From assembly GCF_004564355.1 (NCBI RefSeq), contig NZ_CP038266.1, forward strand, positions 2,604,001-2,668,000: a DNA stretch of 64,000 nucleotides. The letters run 5' to 3'. A program made the translations under genes and the position numbers. The DNA is from Microbacterium wangchenii. Lineage in GTDB: Bacteria; Actinomycetota; Actinomycetes; Actinomycetales; Microbacteriaceae. The notes under the pieces are model-generated. The model ran no database searches. It had not been told where the DNA came from and worked only from the letters and a program-made list of their open reading frames with translations. Positions 43,450 to 51,070 of the stretch are shown here, in pieces (position 1 is the first letter of the stretch; each line of letters opens with the position of its first letter).

Positions 43450-43629
43450 TCAGGCGTCGACGCCGAAGGCGCGCAGCAACGGAACGCGGGGGATCATCCG
43501 GCGCGGACCGAGCTGAACCGTGGGGATGGTCCCGCTCTCGATGCCGAGCTTGATCGTGCGGTAGTCGACGCCGACCAGTTTCGCCGCGTCTTTCATGGTT
43601 AGTGCGAGTGAGGTGGATGACGTGCTCAT
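43450..43629 (-). CDS. xis: Excisionase-like MerR/HTH_17 protein
   Basis: A 59-residue protein. Residues 10-45 (LTMKDAAKLVGVDYRTIKL..IESGTIPTVQLGPRRMIPR, shown in parts) are a winged helix typical of excisionases and HTH_17 DNA-binding proteins. GAAGGAG lies seven bases before the ATG at 43627-43629. Located 2.2 kb from attR while the integrase is at attL, it likely directs the integrase to excision. It is divergent from the gene at 43742. Confidence 0.8.
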   Translation of the reverse strand: MSTSSTSLALTMKDAAKLVGVDYRTIKLGIESGTIPTVQLGPRRMIPRVPLLRAFGVDA

Positions 43630-43654
43630 GACATTCTCCTTCGGTGGGCAACTA

Positions 43655-43713
43655 ATGACATCACTTGCTCACGCACTGTACACCCTTGAATGTCTCATGT
43701 CATCGGTTGCTCA
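43655..43713. promoter_or_regulatory. Paired operator-like repeats between divergent genes
   Basis: Two 17-bp near-identical direct repeats (43655-43671 and 43697-43713, 14 of 17 matching; consensus ATGwCATCnnTTGCTCA) spaced 42 bp, four helical turns. The right copy covers a -35 (TTGCTC, 43707-43712), 17 bases before CACACT (43730-43735), itself six bases before the ATG at 43742. A regulator bound to both could control the xis gene and its neighbour. Confidence 0.5.
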
Positions 43714-43741
43714 GACTCTGGCGAACTGGCACACTCGCACC

Positions 43742-44356
43742 ATGCCCGAACTCGTCATCGAACAGGTCGACGCGGAGATCATCGATACGGGGAACGGGGT
43801 CTTCATTCCGCGCTCGTGGGGGGCGGTCGTGACGGGCCTTCCCGAGATCCCGGGCGAAGTCCATGCGCGGATCGTCTACGACCGGACATTGCGGCGCGCG
43901 GTGGCTGAGTCGGTGCGCGTCGACCGCAGCGGGGCCGGGGATGAGGTGACCACGACTCTGCTGCGCGATATCCGCGTGCAGGCGATCGTGCAATGGGCTG
44001 CTGCTCGCGTCGTTCGCATCGACCGCGATGGTGGAGAGCCCGAGTCCTACGGCGAGTACATCGCGCGCCTGCGCACGGACGAGGTGCGCTCTGACGACCA
44101 GAACCTGCGGGAGGCGGTCAGGCTCTACCGACTCGGATCGGTCATCAACGGCGGCCCGCTCAAGCTCGTCTCAGAGGAGCTCAATGTCAGTATCAGCACG
44201 GCGACTCGAATGATGAATCGTGCCCGCGTCGCCGGGCTCGTCGACGAGGCGACCGGTCGCGAGCTCTACATTCAGGCTCGCGTACAGCAGCGTCGCGGGC
44301 GAACCACAGGACCCGTCGCTGGCTCGGGGCCATCCGGTCCATCGATCGACCGCTGA
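43742..44356 (+). CDS. Element regulatory protein with helix-turn-helix (hypothetical)
   Basis: A 204-residue protein of no family I can name. The N-terminus is beta-rich (MPELVIEQVDAEIIDTG, IPRSWGAVVTGLP). Near residues 136-172 a helix-turn-helix-like segment reads VSEELNVSISTATRMMNRAR. The position, divergent from xis with shared operator-like repeats, suggests that it regulates element maintenance. The leaderless promoter (CACACT six bases before the ATG) favours this start over ATG 43697. Confidence 0.65.
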   Translation: MPELVIEQVDAEIIDTGNGVFIPRSWGAVVTGLPEIPGEVHARIVYDRTLRRAVAESVRVDRSGAGDEVTTTLLRDIRVQAIVQWAAARVVRIDRDGGEPESYGEYIARLRTDEVRSDDQNLREAVRLYRLGSVINGGPLKLVSEELNVSISTATRMMNRARVAGLVDEATGRELYIQARVQQRRGRTTGPVAGSGPSGPSIDR

Positions 44357-44444
44357 GCATCAAGGCTCCCCGCTTCGTCAGCGCTTCTGCGGGCGTCGAA
44401 GCGGCGCTGGTGCATGCTCAGTCGGTTGTTCACTTTGGGGACAT

Positions 44445-44837
44445 GTGCACGTAAGTGTCGATCAACGTGCTCAAATCGCGCGCGACTCCGGTCTGACTCC
44501 AGAGATCCGCGTTCAAGAACCCCGGCGGGCGCCAGCGGTCGACCCCTACAACCCGGGCAGACCATACGACCCTGCGGCACCCCACTATGGGCCACCTCAG
44601 GCCGGAGGCCCTGTCGACGCACAGGGTCGAGAACTCGCCCATCGCTGGTTCTCCGCGCTGACCGAGCCGGTACTCGACGTACTCGAGGTGCTCGGTCTCT
44701 GGCGCTCGGGCCGCCGTCGGCGAGACGTCCCACCTACAGACGCCGTTCGCCTGATCGCGCGCCTCGCGCTCAGTAGCGCCTGCTACGAACCAAGCCCTTC
44801 GCCGCCCGCCGACTGCCGTCCGCCGGCGGTATCATAG
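44445..44837 (+). CDS. Possible proline-rich hypothetical protein
   Basis: A 130-residue frame beginning at GTG 44445 (HVSVDQRAQIARDSGLTPE...), with a Pro/Tyr-rich stretch (VDPYNPGRPYDPAAPHYGPP) and a helical tail. The start lacks a clear ribosome site and the antisense frame is also open, so it may not be real. It fills the 44,357-44,862 gap, which otherwise shows only a promoter-like TATCAT at 44829-44834 before the toxin-antitoxin operon. Confidence 0.3.
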   Translation: MHVSVDQRAQIARDSGLTPEIRVQEPRRAPAVDPYNPGRPYDPAAPHYGPPQAGGPVDAQGRELAHRWFSALTEPVLDVLEVLGLWRSGRRRRDVPPTDAVRLIARLALSSACYEPSPSPPADCRPPAVS

Positions 44838-44862
44838 TGACACCACAAGGGAAGGAACCGCC

Positions 44863-45066
44863 ATGGCCCGGACCGTGCGCCTCTCGCCGGAGGCGGAATC
44901 GAAGCTCACCGAGCTCGCCTCCCTGATGGGACAGAGCAAGAACAGCGTGATCGAGAAGGCCGTGCTCGAGCTGGACGCTCGCACGATCCGGCGCGAGCGG
45001 GTACGCCGCGCGTTCGATCGGGTCCGCGACCGCGACGCTGAGCTGCTCGACCGGCTGTCCCAGTGA
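44863..45066 (+). CDS. Ribbon-helix-helix antitoxin of Doc module
   Basis: A 67-residue protein. The N-terminal 45 residues (RTVRLSPEAESKLTELASLMG, SKNSVIEKAVLELD) form a ribbon-helix-helix, and the C-terminus is a charged helix (RRERVRRAFDRVRDRDAELL). AAGGGAAGGA lies before the ATG. Its stop overlaps the toxin start (GTGA). Doc toxins usually pair with a Phd/YefM antitoxin, so an RHH partner is a less common combination. Confidence 0.85.
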   Translation: MARTVRLSPEAESKLTELASLMGQSKNSVIEKAVLELDARTIRRERVRRAFDRVRDRDAELLDRLSQ

Positions 45067-45434
45067 CGGAGTACATCGAACCGGAAGACGTCGACGAACT
45101 CATTGAGGACGAGGGATTTCACTACCGGGACCGCAACGGCCTGCTGTCCGCGCTGGCGTCCCCCATGCCCGTGTTCGGCGAGGAAGTCCACCCAGGGATT
45201 CATCAGAAGGCGGCCGTGCTGATCAGCGCGATCAACCACAACCATCCACTGCTGGATGGAAACAAGCGGTTGAGCTGGTTCGTTACGGTGGCCTTCTATG
45301 ACATCAACGGCTACGACCTGCGCGCCGGCGCCGAGGACGCCGACCGCTATATCCGACTCATCGCCGGCGCGAATCCGCCGCCTCTGCACGACGTCGAATC
45401 GTGGCTCGACAAGCACACCTTCCCCTTGGACTGA
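45063..45434 (+). CDS. doc: Doc-type Fic-fold toxin (death-on-curing)
   Basis: A 123-residue Doc family toxin, a kinase that phosphorylates elongation factor Tu and arrests translation. The active-site motif reads NHPLLDGNKRLSW (about residues 59-71), equivalent to HxFxDGNKR with leucine at the Phe position. Upstream GVHPGIHQKAAVLISA-like sequence (EEVHPGIHQKAAVL) is typical. The GTG start overlaps the antitoxin stop by four bases. Both catalytic His and Asp/Lys/Arg are present, so the module looks functional and could stabilise the element. Confidence 0.9.
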   Translation: MTEYIEPEDVDELIEDEGFHYRDRNGLLSALASPMPVFGEEVHPGIHQKAAVLISAINHNHPLLDGNKRLSWFVTVAFYDINGYDLRAGAEDADRYIRLIAGANPPPLHDVESWLDKHTFPLD

Positions 45435-45661
45435 CCAGCAGCTCAGGCGCAGGGTCGCCCGGGGAGGATGCGAGCCGTCGTGGGTCCATTCCGGGGGCGA
45501 GGCCAGAGATGCCCCACTTGAGCAGATTGCGCAGCACAAGCTCGCTACAGCGCCCCCTGCTTAGCAATGTGCTCATTTGCGCTTCGTTGCCGCAAGTGCG
45601 AGTTTGGGCGCTAGCCAGCCCGCGTCCCGGACGCTCTAGAACGCTGATTTTTCAACGATTC

Positions 45662-45680
45662 TTGCCCGCATTTTGCCCGC
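45662..45680 (+). repeat. Integrase arm-type direct repeat, right end
   Basis: TTGCCCGC at 45662-45669 and 45673-45680 with an 11-bp period, the same motif and spacing as at 24729-24747. It lies about 120 bp inside attR. The 45,435-45,798 stretch around it contains no gene; the palindrome-like TGAGCATTATGCTCA at 45779-45793 also has a left-end counterpart. Confidence 0.6.
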
Positions 45681-45798
45681 AAACCATTTGCCGCAGCACG
45701 TTTCGTTGGGTTGCGCGATGTCGCCCATCCCCTCAAAGATCCGCGTAATTCCGCGGTTCTCGCAGGTTGAGGTCGGATTGAGCATTATGCTCAGTCGT

Positions 45799-45817
45799 GT
45801 TCGAGTCCCTCCAGGGG
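45799..45817 (+). repeat. attR core repeat
   Basis: Perfect 19-bp copy of the tRNA-Arg 3' segment at 24648-24666, without the rest of a tRNA. It marks the right end of the element. Beyond it, 45832-45869 again resembles 24691-24715. Confidence 0.9.
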
Positions 45818-45901
45818 GCTTAATCCTCATATGGTCTTTCTGACCGGGTATTTCTCGCGCCAGGCTAACCGCCGCGATCCCGAGTACGGGCGAGGCATGC
45901 T

Positions 45902-47128
45902 CTAGCCTCCTTCGGCTGCTGTGGTGAAGGCGTGATTGCTCTTGGAGGCGAGTATCAGCAGGAGGAGGGCGGAGGCCGCGAAGCCTGCTGCCGCAAGGGC
46001 AAGGGGTCCCGGTCCTGCGGAGAGGACAGCGCCTCCGACCGCAGCTCCGATGGATACGCCGAGGTAGGTGCCGGAGGTGTTGAGCGCCAACGCCTGCCCG
46101 GAGACGGAGCCGGCGAGATGGTGCAGCCGAGCCTGGATCGCGGGAGAGTTCCAGAACGCCATACCGCCCCAAACCGTCGCCACGACCAGCACCAGCCCAT
46201 GTGAAGCCGGGCGGGACATCCACAGTGCCCAGAGCGCGACCATCGCGGCGATGATCGCGGCGATGCCGATCAGGAGCGTTCTGTCTGCGCCGAGGCGGTC
46301 AGTCGCAATTCCGCCGAGCCAGATGCCGACGACGCCTGCGACCCCGGAGAGGCTGAAGGCCAGCGCACGATCCTCGATGCCTGCCGTTGTGGTCGCGGCC
46401 AAGTACGGGCCGAGGTAGGTGAGCATCATCATCGAGCCGGTCATGAGCAGGCAGTTCGCCAGCAACCCGAGTGTGACGGGAGTCCGCCGCAGGATAAGGA
46501 ACTGCTCGGCCAGCCTGGGTGTGTCGGCAGCTCCCTCAGTGCGTGGGAGGGTGCCGAGCATGAGAATGAGGACGAGAGCGCCGGCGACGGCCATCGTCGC
46601 GAAGGTGGCTCGCCAGCCGAAGAGGCCGCCGATCCAGGTGCCGAGGGGTACCCCCGCGGCGATCGACCCGGTGACGCCCAGCGAGACGACGGCGATGTAC
46701 CTGCCCACGTTCTGTTCGGGTGCGTGCCGTGCGGCGAACGCGAACAGCGCGGGAGTCATGGCTGCAGCCGCCAGCGCAGCGGCCACACGCAGCAACGCCA
46801 GGATGGCGAATGATCCGATGACGGCTGCGGCGAGGTTCGCGGCGATGAAGACCAGCAACGCCGTGGCAAACAGTCTGCGGCGAGGCGCTTTCGCGAGGAC
46901 GACGGCTGCGACCGGTGCGGCAACGGCGACGGTCAGGGAGAACACCGTGACCAGTTGGCCGGCCTGGCCCTCGGTGACGTGCAGATCAGCGGCGAGTTCG
47001 GGGAGGATTCCGGCGATCACGTAATCATCGGTGTAGAGCACGAACGCCGCAGCAAGCAGCGTGAACAACCATGCGGGCATTCGCATCACCCGGAACGCCG
47101 GCATTGCTTGGAAGACATGGCGAGTCAT
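45902..47128 (-). CDS. MFS drug/metabolite efflux transporter
   Basis: A 408-residue major facilitator protein with 12 predicted helices, DHA1-like (AraJ/YdhP group): YTDDYVIAGILPELAADLHVTEGQAGQL at the start (shown: GILPELAADLHVTEGQAGQL), APRRRLFATALLVF after helix 2, and GVTGSIAAGVPLGTWIG in helix 5. It probably exports small molecules. It is the last gene of a VOC-MerR-hydrolase-MFS cluster, so induction by the MerR protein is likely. The first gene outside attR. Confidence 0.88.
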   Translation of the reverse strand: MTRHVFQAMPAFRVMRMPAWLFTLLAAAFVLYTDDYVIAGILPELAADLHVTEGQAGQLVTVFSLTVAVAAPVAAVVLAKAPRRRLFATALLVFIAANLAAAVIGSFAILALLRVAAALAAAAMTPALFAFAARHAPEQNVGRYIAVVSLGVTGSIAAGVPLGTWIGGLFGWRATFATMAVAGALVLILMLGTLPRTEGAADTPRLAEQFLILRRTPVTLGLLANCLLMTGSMMMLTYLGPYLAATTTAGIEDRALAFSLSGVAGVVGIWLGGIATDRLGADRTLLIGIAAIIAAMVALWALWMSRPASHGLVLVVATVWGGMAFWNSPAIQARLHHLAGSVSGQALALNTSGTYLGVSIGAAVGGAVLSAGPGPLALAAAGFAASALLLLILASKSNHAFTTAAEGG

Positions 47129-47158
47129 CCTTCCGTGTTGTCATGTCCTGATCCGCGG

Positions 47159-47992
47159 TCACAGCGAGGTTCCCTCCGGCAGTGGGGACAGGAGCCCCCA
47201 GCCCTCGAGGATGTTGAGGATGACAGACGACACCGCCTCTGGGGCATCCCAGGTGACCATGTGGCCGGCGTTCGGGATGACGTGCTCGGGGACCTTCTCG
47301 GCCGCTGCCCACCGGGTCGTCGCCGTGGCGATGTTGCCCGTGCGATCCCGCTGGCCGCGAACGAGAGCGATTGGCACGGACGAACGGTAGGTGGGATCGG
47401 GTATGACGAACGATGTGGTGGCTGCCCAGACATCGAGGAACCTCCGCTTGGGCATGCGCGCGAACACCGCTTCCGTACGACTGACAGCGTTCGCGGACTC
47501 GGCCGAGGCCCGTGCCATCAGACGAGGAAGAACGCTCGCCGGAATCAGGGAGAGCAGGGGGGCGGCGAGTCGGAGCGCGAGCCGGTCGAGTCGCGAGAGC
47601 GGGCCCGCGTTCCACGCGGAGTCGAGGATGATCACCCCACCCACACGCTCGGGGTACCTCCGGGCGAACGCCTGGACAAGGTTGCCCCCGAGGGAGTGTC
47701 CCACCAGGACCGGCACCTCAGCACCACACTCGACCAGCAGTGCGCCAAGATCCTCGAGTGCATCGGCGGCCGTGAATCGTGCGCCGGCGCTGAGTGTCGA
47801 CTGCCCGTGCCCACGGAGATCCCAGACGATCACTCGAACCCCTTGTTTCGCGAGCGATGCAGCCTGCGCATCGAACATCGAATGGTCGACGCCTGCGCCG
47901 TGGGTGAGTACCACGGTGGGCTGGCCCACGCCCGAGTCCGCGAATGCGACCTCCGCCGACGGACGCGCGAGGCGTCGCGCAGCTATTCCCAT
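47159..47992 (-). CDS. Alpha/beta hydrolase
   Basis: A 277-residue alpha/beta hydrolase with an oxyanion region VVLTHGAGVDHSMFD (residues about 25-39), the nucleophile elbow VGHSLGGN (Ser near residue 98), acid RGQRDRTGN and a catalytic His in NAGHMVTWD. ATG 47990-47992 is internal to the end of the MerR gene (10-base overlap), so the two are co-translated. Substrate unknown; the operon suggests detoxification. Confidence 0.87.
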   Translation of the reverse strand: MGIAARRLARPSAEVAFADSGVGQPTVVLTHGAGVDHSMFDAQAASLAKQGVRVIVWDLRGHGQSTLSAGARFTAADALEDLGALLVECGAEVPVLVGHSLGGNLVQAFARRYPERVGGVIILDSAWNAGPLSRLDRLALRLAAPLLSLIPASVLPRLMARASAESANAVSRTEAVFARMPKRRFLDVWAATTSFVIPDPTYRSSVPIALVRGQRDRTGNIATATTRWAAAEKVPEHVIPNAGHMVTWDAPEAVSSVILNILEGWGLLSPLPEGTSL

Positions 47993-48795
47993 GTGGCGGT
48001 GTCCGGATCGATGCCGTTGTGGCGCGCGGATTCGTCGATGCTCTGACGGAACCACGTGGCGAGGCCGTCTCCGATCCCGTTGTAGTACGACGAGAATCCG
48101 GGATCGGCCTCGAACATCCGACCGAGGCACACCTGCATCTGTCGAGTGAGTGGGAAGAAGTTCGAGAACAGTTCCCGGTGCCGCTCAGCGAGTTGGTCGG
48201 CCTCGGCGCTGCCCGGCTCGACGCCTCGGCTCACCGCAGCGGCGAGATCGTGCTGGAGTGAGGACATCGCCTCGGACAGCGCCCGCCACTGGGCCGGTGA
48301 TCGGGAGGCGGAGCGCTCCGCGAACTGGGCCCACTGCCTCGACCCTCCCCAGACGAATCGAGCCGCGCGCGATTGCTGGGGATCCCACTCTTCACCGAAG
48401 ATCTCGCGCTGTTCGACGTCGCTCATCAGGATGCCGCGCTCGTGCGCGTCCGTCAGGCGCTCGAGTCGTTCGTCGAGCTGCTGCAGATCGTGAATCCGTT
48501 CTGCAAGCTGCGCCCGCTGCTCGCGCAGCTTGTCTCCGATGTCCGCGGTCGCATCATCGAGCACGACACGAATCGCGTCGAGGGTCAGGCCGGCCTCGCG
48601 GTACGCTACGACGCGGCTGAGGCGCTCGAGGTCGTCCCAGGTGTACAGGCGGTAGCCGGCAGGCGTGCGGCGGGACGGCGATGCGAGACCGATCTCGTCC
48701 CAGTGGTGCAGAGTGCGCACGGTCAGTCCGAGCAGGTCGGCGGCGACGCCTACCGTCGCACCCTCATCAATCTCGGTGTCAACCACCGATGTCAT
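47983..48795 (-). CDS. MerR-family regulator with TipAS-like effector domain
   Basis: A 270-residue regulator. The N-terminal MerR winged helix (VGVAADLLGLTVRTLHHWDEIGL, shown in parts, then RTPAGYRLYTWDDLERL) is followed by a long coiled dimer helix and a C-terminal TipAS-like domain (EEWDPQQSRAARF, FFPLTRQMQVCLGRMFEAD, WFRQSIDESARHNGID). TipAS domains bind peptide antibiotics and other drugs. Its start overlaps the VOC stop by one base (TAATG). Confidence 0.9.
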   Translation of the reverse strand: MTSVVDTEIDEGATVGVAADLLGLTVRTLHHWDEIGLASPSRRTPAGYRLYTWDDLERLSRVVAYREAGLTLDAIRVVLDDATADIGDKLREQRAQLAERIHDLQQLDERLERLTDAHERGILMSDVEQREIFGEEWDPQQSRAARFVWGGSRQWAQFAERSASRSPAQWRALSEAMSSLQHDLAAAVSRGVEPGSAEADQLAERHRELFSNFFPLTRQMQVCLGRMFEADPGFSSYYNGIGDGLATWFRQSIDESARHNGIDPDTATWE

Positions 48796-49322
48796 TATGC
48801 TCCTCCCCCGGAGTCTCCCGGCGCGAAGATCCCTACTGCTGCGAAATCGCGTGCCACCTCGCTGTCGGGCGCGAACGGCGTCGCGGCCGTGAACGTGACG
48901 TGCGCCCCCTCCGGAGTGACGACCGCGATGTCGCGAGTTCTCCACGCCGTGTCGTACGGCCCCGTCACCGAGTCCGGTGACAGTTGTCGACATGCCTCGG
49001 CCACGGACTCGACCTGGCCGAGAACGCAGGAGACGAACACCTGAACCAGGGACGCCCCTGACGGTGTCGCATCGCCGTCCGATGCAACGAGCAGGACGTC
49101 CTGGAACGCCCACCGTCGCAGATGCACGATCTGCCCAGGAATGCTGAACAAGTCCACGAAGCCGAGTCCGCGGACCCAGAAATCGGTAGACGCGCGAAGG
49201 TCCCTCGTCGGAATCTTCACGAACATCGGCATCGCGTAGATGCCGAGGAACGGATCCGGCGCGACCGCGTCCGGGCCGTCCGGAACGGGGCTCATCTCGA
49301 AGGCATTGAAGTAGTCAGCCAT
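48795..49322 (-). CDS. VOC/glyoxalase-fold protein
   Basis: A 175-residue vicinal-oxygen-chelate protein: MPMFVKIPTRDLRASTDFWVRGLGFVDLFSIPG (shown: IPTRDLRASTDFWVRGLGF) gives the first beta-alpha-beta unit, and the second half includes VTPEGAHVTFTA. Such proteins bind or modify drugs such as bleomycin, or serve as dioxygenases. It heads the MerR-hydrolase-MFS cluster. ATG 49320-49322 is preferred over an upstream GTG three codons away. Confidence 0.82.
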   Translation of the reverse strand: MADYFNAFEMSPVPDGPDAVAPDPFLGIYAMPMFVKIPTRDLRASTDFWVRGLGFVDLFSIPGQIVHLRRWAFQDVLLVASDGDATPSGASLVQVFVSCVLGQVESVAEACRQLSPDSVTGPYDTAWRTRDIAVVTPEGAHVTFTAATPFAPDSEVARDFAAVGIFAPGDSGGGA

Positions 49323-49439
49323 GTGAGACACTCTGGATCCTCACGTCGCGTGAGGGTCAAACTCAAGCCGCTATTTCCACGTGGGCGTCCGGCCACGGCA
49401 CGGAGGATCGAGGCGCTCAAAGGTGCTGCCGGGGAGGTT

Positions 49440-50672
49440 TCACTCGCCGTCCGCCTTCCGGGAGAGGTAGCGGGATTCGGGTTCGTTCTTCGTCATATCG
49501 GCAGCTGCGAGGAAGTCTTCTCTCGCCGCAGCGACAGCCCCTTCCGCTTCGCGGAGGTGTGCGCGGATCGCGTGAGCCCGGTGCCGGGTCAAGGGTTGCT
49601 GGAGAAGCCCATGGTCGCGGTCCAGTTCCTCGAGCAGGGCGTTGGCGCGGGCGGGGCCGAAGGCGTGTGCCACGGCGACGACTCGTGCGAGCATGACAAG
49701 ACCGCTCGGCTCGACCTGTTCGAGCGCCAGGTAGAGCGCAGCGATCTGTTCCCAGTCGGTCTCCTCGGCCACTGCGGCGGATGCATGAACAGCGGCGATG
49801 GCGGCCTGCAGTCGGTACGTTCCCACGTTCCCTTGAGACCAAGCGGTGCGGATGAGATCTGATCCTTCTTGGATGGCTTCCTGATCCCATCGGGTGCGGT
49901 CCTGTTCCGCGAGAGGGATGAGGTCACCGTTCGCGGTCGTGCGCGTGGCGCGACGCGAATCGATCAGCAGCATGAGCGCGAGCAGGCCCGCCGGCTCTGG
50001 ATCATCGGGAACAAGGGTGCGGAGGAGCCGCGCCAGTCGGATCGCCTCACCGGTCAGGTCAGTTCGGCTCAGCTCCGCGCCCGTGGTCACCGTGTAACCC
50101 TCGTTGAAGATCAGGTACAGCACTCGCATCACTGCGAACAGGCGGCCAGGGAAATCGTCGTCGGCCGTGAACTCGAAACGGGCGCCGCTCTTGCGGATCT
50201 GCTGCTTCGCGCGGCTGATCCGCACTGCCATGGTCTGCTCGGTTACTCCGTAGGCGTGTGCGATCTCCGCGGTCGTCAACCCGCCGACGGCCCGCAGAGT
50301 CAAGGCGACGCGCGACGCGGACGAGAGGGCGGGATGACAGCACAACAGCAGCAGGTTGAGGCTGTCGTCGTGGTCGGGCGGGGGCGAAAAAGGCGCGTTC
50401 GGTTCGGAGGCCACGTACTGCTCTTGGCGGCGGCGGTCCGCTGATTCGGCGCGCAGGGTGTCGATCATGCGACGGTAAGCGATGCGAATCAGCCAGGATC
50501 TGGGGTGTTCGGGGAGCCCGTCCTGGCGCCACTGCTGGCTCGCTGCGAAGAGAGCGTCCTGTGCTGCTTCTTCGGCGATGTCGAAGTGGCCGAAGCGGCG
50601 CACCAAAGCTCCGAGGACCTGCGGCGCCTCTGTGCGCAGCAGGTCCTCGATCGCGTCGTGTCGGGCGGTCAC
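49440..50672 (-). CDS. ECF sigma factor with C-terminal helical repeat domain (ECF42-like)
   Basis: A 410-residue sigma factor. Region 2 is at residues 15-85 (GHFDIAEEAAQDALFAASQQW, then PRSWLIRIAYRRMIDTLR), region 4 at 110-165 (LTLRAVGGLTTAEIAHAYGVTEQTMAVRISRAK, shown in part). The rest is a TPR-like helical extension with FNEGYTVTTGAEL and LLLIDSRRATR, characteristic of ECF42. Such factors lack an anti-sigma and are paired with DGPF/YCII proteins, as here. The GTG start overlaps the YCII stop (GTGA). Confidence 0.92.
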   Translation of the reverse strand: MTARHDAIEDLLRTEAPQVLGALVRRFGHFDIAEEAAQDALFAASQQWRQDGLPEHPRSWLIRIAYRRMIDTLRAESADRRRQEQYVASEPNAPFSPPPDHDDSLNLLLLCCHPALSSASRVALTLRAVGGLTTAEIAHAYGVTEQTMAVRISRAKQQIRKSGARFEFTADDDFPGRLFAVMRVLYLIFNEGYTVTTGAELSRTDLTGEAIRLARLLRTLVPDDPEPAGLLALMLLIDSRRATRTTANGDLIPLAEQDRTRWDQEAIQEGSDLIRTAWSQGNVGTYRLQAAIAAVHASAAVAEETDWEQIAALYLALEQVEPSGLVMLARVVAVAHAFGPARANALLEELDRDHGLLQQPLTRHRAHAIRAHLREAEGAVAAAREDFLAAADMTKNEPESRYLSRKADGE

Positions 50673-51037
50673 GCGAAGTCGTCACCCATGATGGGCCGTA
50701 TCTCCATCGGCTCGCCGAGCATCTCAACCATCCGTGCGACGATGTCCTTCGCGCGCTCCAAGCCAGACACCTCGATGACAGCGAACGACGCGAGGACCTC
50801 CTTCAGCTCGGCAAACGGACCATCGGTCATCACGATGCTCCCGTCGACCTTGCGCACGGTCGTCGACACGGCTGGGTGTCCGAGTCCTTCGGTGCTGACG
50901 AACTCCCCGCTGGCACGCAGTTCGGCTTCGAACTCCTGGTATGCGGCGAATGCAGCGAGCGCATCCTCGGTGGGGGCATCCGCGGTTGCGGCGTCCCAAC
51001 TGTTGCTCGGCGTGTAGCCGAGAATGAGGAACTTCAC
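50669..51037 (-). CDS. YCII/DGPF-domain protein
   Basis: A 122-residue YCII-related protein, a dimeric ferredoxin-like fold. The conserved IVMTDGPFAELKEVL motif (about residues 69-83) gives the DGPF name. The partner is the ECF42 sigma gene, which it overlaps by four bases. Its function is unknown; co-occurrence suggests that it is part of the sigma factor's output or sensing. AAGGAG precedes the ATG. Confidence 0.9.
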   Translation of the reverse strand: MKFLILGYTPSNSWDAATADAPTEDALAAFAAYQEFEAELRASGEFVSTEGLGHPAVSTTVRKVDGSIVMTDGPFAELKEVLASFAVIEVSGLERAKDIVARMVEMLGEPMEIRPIMGDDFA

Positions 51038-51070
51038 GATCTCATCTCCTTGAGTCGGCGGGAGTCCAGG

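Larger units (their letters stand above)
24648..45817. mobile_element. Integrative and mobilizable element in tRNA-Arg with defence cargo
   Basis: The element is bounded by 19-bp direct repeats (24648-24666 and 45799-45817). The integrase is next to the left end, an excisionase-like gene 2.2 kb from the right end, and a MobF-type relaxase lies in the middle. There are no type IV secretion genes, so it needs a helper for transfer. Genes have visibly lower GC and less biased codon use than the flanks. Cargo comprises a DUF262-RAMA protein, a split restriction-modification set, Shedu, a ParB-like/D12 methylase pair, and two toxin-antitoxin modules (one broken). Confidence 0.9.

Noticed and set aside
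43255..43452. Readthrough extension of the xis-like protein
   Set aside because: The frame is open past the stop and reads protein-like, but the 59-residue form is a normal excisionase length and I see no reason for readthrough.
24669..45798. CRISPR array in the defence island
   Set aside because: No regularly spaced repeats with unique spacers on either strand; repeats seen are att and arm sites only.
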